The notes beneath the pieces were generated by a model. It worked only from the letters and a program-made list of their open reading frames with translations. It was not told the origin of the DNA and did not search any database. Both the position numbers and the translations under genes were made by a program. A stretch of 64,000 nt of DNA, taken from positions 1-64,000 of the forward strand of contig JAABSW010000002.1 in NCBI GenBank assembly GCA_011390155.1, in the 5' to 3' direction. Shown in pieces: positions 25,903-34,247 of the stretch. Within the stretch, counting starts at the first letter, position 1; every line of letters starts with the position of its first letter. The DNA is from Clostridiaceae bacterium (GTDB lineage: Bacteria; Bacillota; Clostridia; Peptostreptococcales; Tindalliaceae).

Positions 25903-27638
25903 CGTTGCTCCTCCCTTTTTATAGGACTCTCCAAGACGGGCAGGTCATATCTTTTTCTCAGTTGGTGATGGGTACTGTAACTGCTTTTAACCTTCTGTTT
26001 ATACATGCCTAACTCTGCTTTTCGAATTAGTGATTCCACCGTTTGCGCCTCGGTGTCTTTGGCCGCAGCTCCCCAGGATATGCTGGGTTGAACTGGCAGA
26101 TCCTGTTGTTCTTCGCAGAAACGATTGATTCGTTCTCCTACTTCCAGGGCATCTTCTTCAGTGGTACTGGGCAAGAGAATAGCAAACTCGTCGCCACCCC
26201 ATCTGGCAATGATGTCATCTTTTCGGCATGCATTGGACAGTACTTTTGCAATTCGTTGCAATAATTGGTCGCCTACGTGGTGCCCATAAAAATCGTTGGC
26301 CATCTTCAAACCATCCACATCACAGATCATAATGGCCAGAGGCCAGTTGCGCTGACAATCCAGGCGGTACATTTCCTCTTCAAAAAAAGCACGGTTGTAA
26401 AGCCCTGTGAGTTTGTCGTGGTAGCTGAGATAACGGATCTTTTCTTCTGATTGCTTCCGCTCTGTTATGTCTGTGATGGTGCCCACCATTCTCAACGCTT
26501 TTCCCGTTGCATCCCACCGCATGATCTTGCCTTTGGACAACACCCATTTCCATTGCCCATTCCGGCATTTCATACGGTATTCCGAAGCCACAATGTTCAG
26601 ATCTCCTTCAATATGCCTGTCATGGGCTTCTATAAGGGAAGGCCAGTCTTCCGGATGAACCAATTCATGAAAGTTAGAAAAATACCCGGGCAGTTCGCCT
26701 TTGTCATAACCCAGAATGGCCTGGTACTGGCCCGAGAAAAACACTTCATCTGTCTCCATGTCCCAGTCCCACACTCCATTGCCACTGCCTTCCAGTGCAA
26801 ATTGCCATCTTTCTTCACTGATGCGCAGTGCTTCCTGGGCCATTTTATCCCTGGTGATATCTGTGTAGATCCCATAACCACCTGTGATTTTTCCATCCAC
26901 TTCCACTGCAATTCCCCTGACACCCAGGTAAATTGAATGGCCATCCTTATGAAAACGAACTGCTTCTGTAAGAACGGGTGTGCCGGTCATAAGCTTATCT
27001 GTCAACTCTCCAGCTTGTTTTCTCACATCCGGTATGCTAATCACATCGTCCAGGTTTTTTCCTGCTATTTCATCCAGGGTATACCCAAAAATGTCTGTAA
27101 AGCGTTGGTTTATGTCTTTCACTAAATGGTTACTGTCAAAGAATGCAATGCCTTCTGATGAGTTGGTAAACAACACCTGCAGGTTCTTTTTCTGTTCCTC
27201 TAAGTGATATTCAATCTCCTTTTGTTCAGTAATATCCCTTGTGGAACTCAGGATCTGTTTTACCTGTCCTTCTTCAATGATGGGAGACAACTGTACCAGG
27301 GCACTTCTTCTGCTACCAGCCAGCTCCAAGGTTTCTTGGTATTGTACGGTTTTTTTAAATTGAAGACATTCTTTAAGATGTTGGGTAATGTGTTTTCCTG
27401 TTATAGGCCCATAAACCTGCTCAGGGGTTTTGCCGGCCAATATATCCTCTTTTTTTCCAGTGATGTCCCGGTACCGTTGATTTGTGGCATGATAATAGAA
27501 CGCTCCATCTTCTCCTACATTGACAATGGAAATGGCATCGTGTGTTCCTTCAAATACCACGTCCAGGTCTGTGAGTGGCTTGTTCTTTTCACCCTTCGCC
27601 TGCTCCTGACAATGGTCTGATCCTTGGTACTGTTCCAT
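25899..27638 (-). CDS. Triple-PAS diguanylate cyclase (GGDEF)
   Basis: A 579-residue cytoplasmic protein. Three PAS domains lie at about 25-140, 145-265 and 275-395; the third ends with MVGTITDITERK, the usual PAC phrase. The C-terminal GGDEF domain (about 400-560) keeps the active site WGGDEFAILLP and, five residues earlier, an RxxD inhibitory site (RKDD), so it should make c-di-GMP and be feedback-inhibited. Start ATG follows AGGAGG, and TATAAT-like DNA lies at 27680-27685 on the minus strand. No membrane segment is present, so the signal is cytoplasmic: a ligand, heme or flavin could sit in a PAS domain, but no cofactor residues are diagnostic. First gene of the operon with the nitroreductase and HD-GYP genes. 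Confidence 0.93.
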   Translation of the reverse strand: MEQYQGSDHCQEQAKGEKNKPLTDLDVVFEGTHDAISIVNVGEDGAFYYHATNQRYRDITGKKEDILAGKTPEQVYGPITGKHITQHLKECLQFKKTVQYQETLELAGSRRSALVQLSPIIEEGQVKQILSSTRDITEQKEIEYHLEEQKKNLQVLFTNSSEGIAFFDSNHLVKDINQRFTDIFGYTLDEIAGKNLDDVISIPDVRKQAGELTDKLMTGTPVLTEAVRFHKDGHSIYLGVRGIAVEVDGKITGGYGIYTDITRDKMAQEALRISEERWQFALEGSGNGVWDWDMETDEVFFSGQYQAILGYDKGELPGYFSNFHELVHPEDWPSLIEAHDRHIEGDLNIVASEYRMKCRNGQWKWVLSKGKIMRWDATGKALRMVGTITDITERKQSEEKIRYLSYHDKLTGLYNRAFFEEEMYRLDCQRNWPLAIMICDVDGLKMANDFYGHHVGDQLLQRIAKVLSNACRKDDIIARWGGDEFAILLPSTTEEDALEVGERINRFCEEQQDLPVQPSISWGAAAKDTEAQTVESLIRKAELGMYKQKVKSSYSTHHQLRKRYDLPVLESPIKREEQR

Positions 27639-27866
27639 ATGAACCTCCTATAAAAATAGGATTTCTTCCCTTAGGCGCTATTATATCGTATAAGTAGGAA
27701 ATATTCACTATTAATTCTGAATTTGATTGTTTTTTCTATGATGGTTTTTGCTATGATGAAGTTTGTAAGGACATTCTGTTTATTGTCTTATTACTTGCCT
27801 TCTTTTTGCAGGACTATTTATAGACGTGTCGAATAGGGTAGGATAAAGAAAGAGGAGGGTGTTTAA

Positions 27867-29033
27867 ATGTCAATACTCATGAAGGATTTTATTTTTACGC
27901 TGCCAACGGACATACACTACGGTCCAGGATCCATCAGTCAGCTCAAAGAACTTATGGTCAGCCATGATATTCGCAAGGCATTGGTGGTCACCGACGAAGG
28001 CATCGTCAAAGCTGGTTTAATGGATACCCTGGGTGCTTTGTTAACGGAGGCTGCTGTTTCTTACGTCGTCTACGATCATGTGTCTCCCAATCCACGGGAC
28101 GTTGAAGTGGAAGCCGGAGCTGCCATGGGTAAAGCGTCACAAGCAGATGCAGTCATCGCCCTGGGCGGTGGCAGCCCCATCGACTGTGCCAAAGCCATTA
28201 ACGTTCTTTTAAGCCTGGACGAAGAAAAGATTAAGCCATTTGAAGGGAAAGGAAAAATCAGCAAACCATTAAAACCTCTCTTTACCATTCCAACAACTTC
28301 CGGTACAGGAAGTGAGGTCACTTTTTCTTCTGTGATCAATGACACACAAGACCACTATAAAATGACCATTAAAAGTCCCCACATGGCTGCCAAAGTGGCG
28401 TTGGTGGATCCCCAACTCACCCTGGGTCTTCCCAAAGCAGTCACTGCTTCCACCGGTATGGACGCCCTAACCCATGCCATTGAAGCTTACACTGTTAAAG
28501 TGGCCAATCCCATCAGTGATGCCCTTGCACTACAGGCAGTTGAACTGATTAATGATTCACTTGAAACAGCCTACCGCCAGGGAGACAACCTTGAGGCAAG
28601 AAGCGCCATGATGCTGGGAAGCCTGTTGGCAGGACTGGCATTTAGTCATTCTGATGTTGGGTCTGTGCATTGCATGGCTGAAGCCTTGGGTGGAAAACTG
28701 GATTTGCCCCACGGCTTATGCAACGCCATCCTGCTGCCCTATGTCATGGAATTCAGTAAACCTGATTGCCAGGACCGTTATGCCCGTCTGGCGCAGGCAA
28801 TGAACCTGAACTTTTCCAATGATGCTGAAGGGGCTGACATGGCCATCAAGCGGGTGAAGGAATTATCTGCCACCGTAGAACTGCCGCCTTTTAACCATTT
28901 AGCTGTGAGTCGGTCAGATTTTGATGCAATGGCTGCATTGTCTGCAAAGAATATTTCCACTGAAAGCAACCCCCGCCCCATGACCAAAAAAGATTATCTG
29001 TCTGTCTTCCAGAAGGCCTATGATAACGAGTAA
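27867..29033 (+). CDS. Iron-containing (type III) alcohol dehydrogenase
   Basis: A 388-residue NAD(P)-dependent dehydrogenase. The nucleotide-binding GGGSPIDCAKAI, the TIPTTSGTGSE segment and the metal site GMDALTHAIEAY plus HSDVGSVHCMAEALGG and DLPHGLCNA are intact; the ligands are the Asp in the DPQLTLGLP region and three His. Such enzymes interconvert alcohols and aldehydes, for example butanol, ethanol or 1,3-propanediol. GGAGGG precedes the ATG. The aldehyde:ferredoxin oxidoreductase gene follows after 14 bases, so the pair could carry electrons between a carboxylic acid, its aldehyde and the alcohol. Substrate chain length cannot be read from sequence. Confidence 0.93.
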   Translation: MSILMKDFIFTLPTDIHYGPGSISQLKELMVSHDIRKALVVTDEGIVKAGLMDTLGALLTEAAVSYVVYDHVSPNPRDVEVEAGAAMGKASQADAVIALGGGSPIDCAKAINVLLSLDEEKIKPFEGKGKISKPLKPLFTIPTTSGTGSEVTFSSVINDTQDHYKMTIKSPHMAAKVALVDPQLTLGLPKAVTASTGMDALTHAIEAYTVKVANPISDALALQAVELINDSLETAYRQGDNLEARSAMMLGSLLAGLAFSHSDVGSVHCMAEALGGKLDLPHGLCNAILLPYVMEFSKPDCQDRYARLAQAMNLNFSNDAEGADMAIKRVKELSATVELPPFNHLAVSRSDFDAMAALSAKNISTESNPRPMTKKDYLSVFQKAYDNE

Positions 29034-29047
29034 AAGGAGGGATGATC

Positions 29048-30898
29048 ATGATGTACGGCAGTAACGGAAAACTGTTACGTATTAACCTGAGCAACGGAAA
29101 TATCACCACCGAAACGCTGCCACAGGCATTCTATCGAAAATACTTTGGCGGACGTGGCATGATCGCTGCCATTTTGTTAAAAGAACTGGCACCGGGCATT
29201 GATCCACTGGGCCCGGAAAACAAGTTGGTGTTTGCCACCGGCATTTTATCAGGCAATCCCATACCCGGCACCGGTAGACACAGCATCGGGGCCAAATCAC
29301 CCATTACCGGAGGGTACGGCGATGGTGAGGCTGGCGGGTTCTGGGGGACAGAATTAAAACGTGCCGGCTTTGACCTGGTTATTGTGGAAGGAAAATCTGA
29401 AGTGCCTGTCTATATTGCCATCAAAGATGGCGAGGCTACCATCAAGAATGCGGAACACTTATGGGGAAAACACACTGGTGAAGTACAGCAGTTGTTACAG
29501 CGTGATGAAGGTAAAGTGCGGGTAGCCCAGATTGGTCCGGCAGGTGAAAACCTGGTAAAATACGCCTGTGTCGTGCATGACCTGGAGCATTTTGTGGGAC
29601 GCTCAGGCATAGGCGCTGTCATGGGTTCCAAAAACCTTCGGGCTGTCACTGTTGCCGGTTCTAAATCTCCCCAACTTCATGACAGTGAAGCAGTAAAGGA
29701 ACTGACCCGTTATATGGGTCAGCATTACCAGACACTGGCCTCCAACATTTATGAAAACGGCACGTTAATGGTACTTCCTGCTCTTAACGCCGCTGGAGGA
29801 CTGCCCACTCGCAATTTTCAGGAAGGCCAGTTTGAGGAGGCGGAAAAGTTTTTCCCCCAAACCGTTCGGGAAGCTTATATGACAAGCCGGGCCGGCTGTT
29901 ATGCATGTCCCATCCGATGTGGCATGAACGTCAAAGGAGGCGGCCCCTTCGATGTGGACCCTCAGTACAAAGGACCGGAATACGAAACCGTCGCTTCTTT
30001 TGGGTCAAACTTGGGCGTCAGTGACATGGAGGTGATCCAGAAGGCTAATGAACTGTGTAACGCCTATGGCCTGGACACCATCGCCACGGGGATTTGTCTC
30101 AGCTTTGTCACTGAAGCCTTTGAAAAAGGCTTGATCGGAACAAAGGAAACCCATGGCAAGACCCTTGCTTTTGGAGACCCTGGTTTCTTAGAGGTGATTA
30201 CCGACATCGCCCACCGAAAGGACCTTGGCGCTGTGTTGGCTGAAGGTACTCGCAGTGCTGCCGAAGTGTGGGGCAATAATACCCTTCCCTTGGCCATGCA
30301 GGTGAAAGGCCAGGAAATGCCTCTTCATGAAGCACGGTTGAAGCAGGGACTTGGCTTGGGCTATGCCATGTCACCCACTGGTGCTGATCATACCCATAAC
30401 CTCCACGACACCCTGTATATCAAAGAAACCCCTGCTTTTAAAGACTTGCAGGCCCTTGGGTATCAGGAAGAACTATTGTCCCCGACAACATTGGATGAGA
30501 AAAAAGTACGCCTGTATCACTATGGCTCCTTCTCCAGATACCTGGCCGATTGCCTGGTAACCTGCTTCTTTGTTCCCTGGAATGTGTCTCAGCTGCAGCA
30601 ACTGATCCAGGGAGTGACGGGATGGAACACCACGACAGCTGAAATGATGGCCGTCAGTGAAAGAAGCATTGTCAACGCCCGCCGGTTCAACCTGCGGGAA
30701 GGCTTATCCCAGGAAGATGATGTGCTTTGTCCCCGGTTTCATCAACCCTTTGAAAGCGGTCCATTAAAAGGAACCGCCATTGATGAAGATGCTTTTTTCC
30801 AAAGCCGCAACACTTACTACCAACTTATGGGCTGGGACGAAGAGGGTGTTCCCACCAAAGGAAGCCTGGCGCGGCTGGGATTGATGGAAGAAGAGTGA
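29048..30898 (+). CDS. aor: Aldehyde:ferredoxin oxidoreductase (tungstopterin)
   Basis: A 616-residue member of the AOR family, which interconverts aldehydes and carboxylates with ferredoxin using a tungsten bis-pterin and one [4Fe-4S] cluster. The N-terminal domain includes YFGGRGMIAAILLKEL and GPENKLVFATGILSGNPIPG. Cluster cysteines lie in GCYACPIRC (near residue 284) and in DCLVTC (near 500). ATG 29048 is preferred over 29042 because GGAGGG at 29036-29041 abuts the earlier ATG. It follows the alcohol dehydrogenase gene by 14 bases and is overlapped or nearly touched by a MoaD-like gene. With reduced ferredoxin it can drive acid reduction, a known route to alcohols in acetogens; direction and substrate here are inferred. 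Confidence 0.93.
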   Translation: MMYGSNGKLLRINLSNGNITTETLPQAFYRKYFGGRGMIAAILLKELAPGIDPLGPENKLVFATGILSGNPIPGTGRHSIGAKSPITGGYGDGEAGGFWGTELKRAGFDLVIVEGKSEVPVYIAIKDGEATIKNAEHLWGKHTGEVQQLLQRDEGKVRVAQIGPAGENLVKYACVVHDLEHFVGRSGIGAVMGSKNLRAVTVAGSKSPQLHDSEAVKELTRYMGQHYQTLASNIYENGTLMVLPALNAAGGLPTRNFQEGQFEEAEKFFPQTVREAYMTSRAGCYACPIRCGMNVKGGGPFDVDPQYKGPEYETVASFGSNLGVSDMEVIQKANELCNAYGLDTIATGICLSFVTEAFEKGLIGTKETHGKTLAFGDPGFLEVITDIAHRKDLGAVLAEGTRSAAEVWGNNTLPLAMQVKGQEMPLHEARLKQGLGLGYAMSPTGADHTHNLHDTLYIKETPAFKDLQALGYQEELLSPTTLDEKKVRLYHYGSFSRYLADCLVTCFFVPWNVSQLQQLIQGVTGWNTTTAEMMAVSERSIVNARRFNLREGLSQEDDVLCPRFHQPFESGPLKGTAIDEDAFFQSRNTYYQLMGWDEEGVPTKGSLARLGLMEEE

Positions 30899-30903
30899 TT
30901 TAT

Positions 30904-31134
30904 ATGAACATTACGCTGTCCGTTTTTATGGCTTTGCCTGAGGGCGAAAGAATACGAAACAAACCACTGACATTAAAGAAAGGGTCCACGGTTGCAAACG
31001 CCGTGGATCTCTTTCACATATCTGATGAATGGGTCTGGATGTATGTGCTAAATCACCGGCAGGTCGTACAACGTAAAGATGTCTTGAGTGAGGGCGATCA
31101 TCTGATGGTGTTTCCGCCCATGGAGGGGGGATAA
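30904..31134 (+). CDS. MoaD/ThiS-like beta-grasp sulfur carrier
   Basis: A 76-residue ubiquitin-like protein ending in Gly-Gly (FPPMEGG), the C terminus that is thiocarboxylated in MoaD and ThiS proteins. A hydrophobic strand LSVFMALP and GSTVANAVDLF fit the beta-grasp fold. Such small proteins next to aor genes supply sulfur for the dithiolene of molybdopterin or tungstopterin. The start is either this ATG or a GTG at 30895 that overlaps the aor stop; neither has a strong ribosome binding site, which suggests translational coupling. No moaE, moeB or moeA gene is nearby, so its activating enzyme is encoded elsewhere. Confidence 0.8.
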   Translation: MNITLSVFMALPEGERIRNKPLTLKKGSTVANAVDLFHISDEWVWMYVLNHRQVVQRKDVLSEGDHLMVFPPMEGG

Positions 31135-31221
31135 CCTGACAAAAGGTGTGGTTGAGCACAGAGGTTAACGGGTACATATTTTTCAAAGGCAGTTAATGGA
31201 AATATGTAAAGGAGGATCCCT

Positions 31222-32379
31222 ATGAAACCATTCACCAAAGAAGAATTGCGGGAATTGATGGAACTGGGAGAGGAGCCAAGTGTGTCATTCTTCCTTCCCA
31301 CAGACCCGGTTGGCAGAGATCCACAGCAAAACCGGATCAAACTGAAAAACCTCCTCCGACAGGCAGAAGACCAACTGAAGCAGACCACCCTTCGTCCCGC
31401 TGAAATCGAAAAACTGATGAGTCCAGTGGAAACACTTTATAATGAAAGTATGTTTTGGAGCCATCAACAAGAAGGATTGGCTATCTTTATCAACCGCAGT
31501 CTGTTCAGATACTACCGCCTTCCCATCTCCTTTGAGGAGGTTGTGGAAGTGGGGAAGAAATTTCATTTAAAACCCCTCCTACCCTTACTTTCACAGGATT
31601 ATCATTATTACCTTCTGACTTTAAGCCAGAACCAGGTGCAGCTATACCATTGCACTCCTGATCACATTCATCCCCTTGACATGGAAGGAGTCCCTGAAAG
31701 CCTGGATGAAACGGTGCGTTATGACGAGCCTGAAAAACAATTTCAGTTCACCACCGGCACTTCCCAGGGAGGCAGCGGTGAAATGCGTGCAGGTGCTTTT
31801 CACGGCCAGGGAATTGGCATGGAAAACACTAAAAAAGACCTGTTGCAATTTTTCCATAAGGTAGATGCAGGCATTCAGCAAAAAATGACCGGTACCAGCG
31901 CGCCCCTTGTGCTGGCGGGAGTGGATTACCTTTTTCCCATCTACCGGGAAGCCAACACCTACCCTCAGCTCATTGAAAAAGGCCTGGCGGGAAGTCCTGA
32001 AGAGTTGACCGTTAAGGAACTTCACAAGCAGTCTATGGGCGTTTTGGCCCCCTTGATGAAGGAATCTCAGAAAAAGGCCATTGCCCAATATGCTGAACTG
32101 GATGGTACCGGACGCACATCAAAAGAGTTGGAAAGCATTCTTCTTGCTGCATTCCATGGCAGAATCGAAACCTTATTTGTTGCCACTGGGTACCAGCAAT
32201 GGGGTAATTATCATCAGGAAGAACAAAAGGTGGACCTGCAGGAGTCGGCCAGCTCAGAAAATGAAGACCTGGTAAATGCGGCTTCACTTCAAACTTACCT
32301 GAACGGAGGAGCAGTGTACATTGTTCCTGCAGAAGAAATGCCTGGCGACACAGGCATGGCAGCCATTTTCAGGTATTAG
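31222..32379 (+). CDS. Bacterial archaeo-eukaryotic release factor-like (baeRF) protein
   Basis: A 385-residue protein resembling the baeRF family 3 group, bacterial relatives of the eRF1/Pelota fold. The N-terminal region reads EELRELMELGEEPSVSFFLP, the middle has YYLLTLSQNQVQLYHCTPD, and a central block LVLAGVDYLFPIYREANTYP then GLAGSPEEL matches the family; the C-terminal part contains an eRF1-domain-3-like region ending in GGAVYIVPAEEMPG. The family is proposed to work at ribosomes in stress or rescue, but this is untested for most members. AGGAGG precedes the ATG. It lies 87 bases after the MoaD-like gene on the same strand, so cotranscription is possible but functional linkage is unclear. 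Confidence 0.8.
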   Translation: MKPFTKEELRELMELGEEPSVSFFLPTDPVGRDPQQNRIKLKNLLRQAEDQLKQTTLRPAEIEKLMSPVETLYNESMFWSHQQEGLAIFINRSLFRYYRLPISFEEVVEVGKKFHLKPLLPLLSQDYHYYLLTLSQNQVQLYHCTPDHIHPLDMEGVPESLDETVRYDEPEKQFQFTTGTSQGGSGEMRAGAFHGQGIGMENTKKDLLQFFHKVDAGIQQKMTGTSAPLVLAGVDYLFPIYREANTYPQLIEKGLAGSPEELTVKELHKQSMGVLAPLMKESQKKAIAQYAELDGTGRTSKELESILLAAFHGRIETLFVATGYQQWGNYHQEEQKVDLQESASSENEDLVNAASLQTYLNGGAVYIVPAEEMPGDTGMAAIFRY

Positions 32380-32402
32380 TTCTTTATTGATCCTCTAACG
32401 AT

Positions 32403-32429
32403 AAAGCACAGCCAGTTGGCTGTGCTTTT
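32403..32429. terminator. Bidirectional terminator after the baeRF gene
   Basis: AAAGCACAGCC (32403-32413) pairs with GGCTGTGCTTT (32418-32428), with a four-base loop and U-runs on both strands. It separates the convergent baeRF and Cache genes. Confidence 0.9.
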
Positions 32430-33116
32430 CTATTCATCTATTTCACACCAGGTTTGTTTTCGCTTGTTGTCGATGATTTTATAGATCACACCTGCTGCCA
32501 GCAGTAGCTGCAGTCCGGTCAGGATCACTATAAAAATAATGTTGCGCTGTGACTGTGCCGCATTTTCAACATCATCCAGGTACAGGCCGGTGCCAATAAT
32601 CCAACCCCAGGGTTCGAAGGCTTTTACGTATGACAGTTTAGGTTCCATTCTTTCCTGGTCACCATAATACTGCCACTCATATTCAACATAGCCTTCTCCT
32701 TGGCTTTCAGCTGTTTCAACAAAGGATTCAAATAGCTGAAGATACTCACCATCCTGTCCTGTACGCAGATCCATGCCTTCCAGGTCACTGCGAAAGGGAT
32801 GCACAATGATTGTTGGATCAAAATCATTAATCCAGTAATAATCTTTGCCTTCAGGCCCAAACCTCAAATCCTGGACAAGAGATCTGGCATGCATCTGTGC
32901 GTCCCGGCGCGACAATTGCCCTTCTTCTTCCATGGAATAAAAATGTTCCAATACTGAGACCCCCATGTATGTCAAGTCCTTGATTTGGCTCTCTTTTTCC
33001 TGAACAATACTTCTTCTCAGGAGTGGTACTGAATAAAAAGAATTAAACAGCATGAAAAGAATCAGTGGTAAAACTACCGGTATAATCCATTTAGTTTGTT
33101 GCCATTTTCTGTCCAT
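32430..33116 (-). CDS. Stand-alone Cache-domain membrane sensor
   Basis: A 228-residue protein with a hydrophobic segment at about 11-30, an extracytoplasmic sCache_2-like domain at about 35-185 and a second hydrophobic segment at about 193-215, then a short charged tail. The domain shows DYYWINDFDPTIIVHPFRSD, EGMDLRTGQDGEYLQLFES and LSYVKAFEPWGWIIGTGLYL, the classic Cache_2 signature. Cache sensors normally feed a HAMP, kinase or chemoreceptor module, but here the chain ends 13 residues after TM2 with no output domain. ATG 33116 follows GGAGGTGGACAT. It may signal through a separate partner or be a shortened receptor. The ligand is likely a small carboxylate, by analogy. Confidence 0.85.
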   Translation of the reverse strand: MDRKWQQTKWIIPVVLPLILFMLFNSFYSVPLLRRSIVQEKESQIKDLTYMGVSVLEHFYSMEEEGQLSRRDAQMHARSLVQDLRFGPEGKDYYWINDFDPTIIVHPFRSDLEGMDLRTGQDGEYLQLFESFVETAESQGEGYVEYEWQYYGDQERMEPKLSYVKAFEPWGWIIGTGLYLDDVENAAQSQRNIIFIVILTGLQLLLAAGVIYKIIDNKRKQTWCEIDE

Positions 33117-33191
33117 ATGTCCACCTCCAGGTATAATTCCTTTGTTGTACATGCTTTGCATATGAATACCCAGCCATAAGACAAAGTAACG

Positions 33192-33224
33192 AAAAAGAAG
33201 CGCTTTCTTCGTAACAAGCGCTTC
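33192..33224 (-). terminator. Terminator of the sigI-rsgI operon
   Basis: Minus strand GAAGCGCTT pairs with AAAGCGCTTC (plus-strand arms 33197-33206 and 33216-33224), followed by TTTTTC. It lies about 20 bases after the rsgI stop. Confidence 0.85.
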
Positions 33225-33242
33225 CTGTGTATTAGAATGCCA

Positions 33243-34247
33243 TTATCTGCTTCCATTTCCGCTTTTGTTTTCCTGGGTTTCATGCTGGTTGTTTTGATGA
33301 TCACCAGGTCCATTTCCCACATTATTTCTTGGATTAATGTCACCTGGGTGTTCTTCAAAAACCGGGTGCTCTTTCTGCTGTTCTGGTGGCTGTTCCCTGT
33401 CATCATGGCTGTTGTCCGGTGGAGAAGCATCTTCTTTTTTCACTTTATTATTTCCGGGATCAGCACCTGGATGTTCCTCAAAAACCGGGTGCTCTTTTTC
33501 TCTCAAGATACTTCTAACCATGGAATCCATTGATTCGTCAGTTTGTTCATCAACGGCTTCAGATGACTGTTCTCTCACCATTTCCTGGTACTGGTTTCTT
33601 ACCATCAAGTGATTGAGAGAAACCTCTCTGCTTTCAGCTTCTTCCACTTCATCTTCCAAGGCCGTGTAGGAAAGGACATCCAATTCAATTTCCCGCAGCT
33701 GTTTTTCCGCTAGGATGGTGTTCTCCAGACGAAGCATCATATCCCCCACCTTCGCTTCCGCAATAGATGCATCAATGGCAGAGAGCGAAAACACCATGTA
33801 GTGTTCTGTCTTGTCAGCAAAATAACCCTGCTCAAAAAGTTGTTCCATGAGACTCGCAACCGCTTCTTCAATTGCTTTTCCCGTCAGGTTCCTGGTTTTC
33901 AGGTTTTTTGCCTCTGTGTTCATCGGTTGAATCTCCACCACATGTCCCGTTTCATCAATAAACATGTTAAAACTGGGGTTAATGTCAATGCTGGCCATGT
34001 ACACCGGCATGGCACTGGTGGGCGGCATCAATAAGAAACTTCCCATAATCAGCACCATAACCATGGCAGCCACCGCCATCCATTTTTTGTGAACTGCAAA
34101 TCCTTTAGGCCTGGTTTCATAAACAATTTCCATGCCTGGAAGTACCAAACCTGTGGCGTTTTTGGGAATCTCAACGAAATCGCAGGACGCTGTCATCAAC
34201 ACCAGTGTCTTGTCACGCACTTCAACCACACATCCTTTGTACTTCAC
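33243..34247 (-). CDS. rsgI: RsgI-like anti-sigma-I factor
   Basis: A 334-residue single-pass membrane protein. The N-terminal cytoplasmic RsgI domain (about 1-55; KGCVVEVRDKTLVLMTASCD) would hold SigI, a TM segment lies at about 56-75, and the outside part begins MASIDINPSFNMFID. The Asn-Pro in DINPS is where clostridial RsgI proteins are reported to self-cleave before regulated proteolysis. The rest is acidic and coiled, with a low-complexity tail that repeats KEHPVFEEHPG twice. No carbohydrate-binding or enzymatic C-terminal domain is present, unlike the polysaccharide-sensing RsgI proteins of cellulolytic clostridia. The ATG overlaps the sigI stop by four bases. Confidence 0.92.
   Translation of the reverse strand: MKYKGCVVEVRDKTLVLMTASCDFVEIPKNATGLVLPGMEIVYETRPKGFAVHKKWMAVAAMVMVLIMGSFLLMPPTSAMPVYMASIDINPSFNMFIDETGHVVEIQPMNTEAKNLKTRNLTGKAIEEAVASLMEQLFEQGYFADKTEHYMVFSLSAIDASIAEAKVGDMMLRLENTILAEKQLREIELDVLSYTALEDEVEEAESREVSLNHLMVRNQYQEMVREQSSEAVDEQTDESMDSMVRSILREKEHPVFEEHPGADPGNNKVKKEDASPPDNSHDDREQPPEQQKEHPVFEEHPGDINPRNNVGNGPGDHQNNQHETQENKSGNGSR
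33341..33497. repeat. Direct repeat inside rsgI
   Basis: Two 34-base copies (33341-33374 and 33464-33497) differ at two positions and encode the KEHPVFEEHPG duplication in the extracytoplasmic tail of RsgI. The near identity points to recent duplication. Confidence 0.9.
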
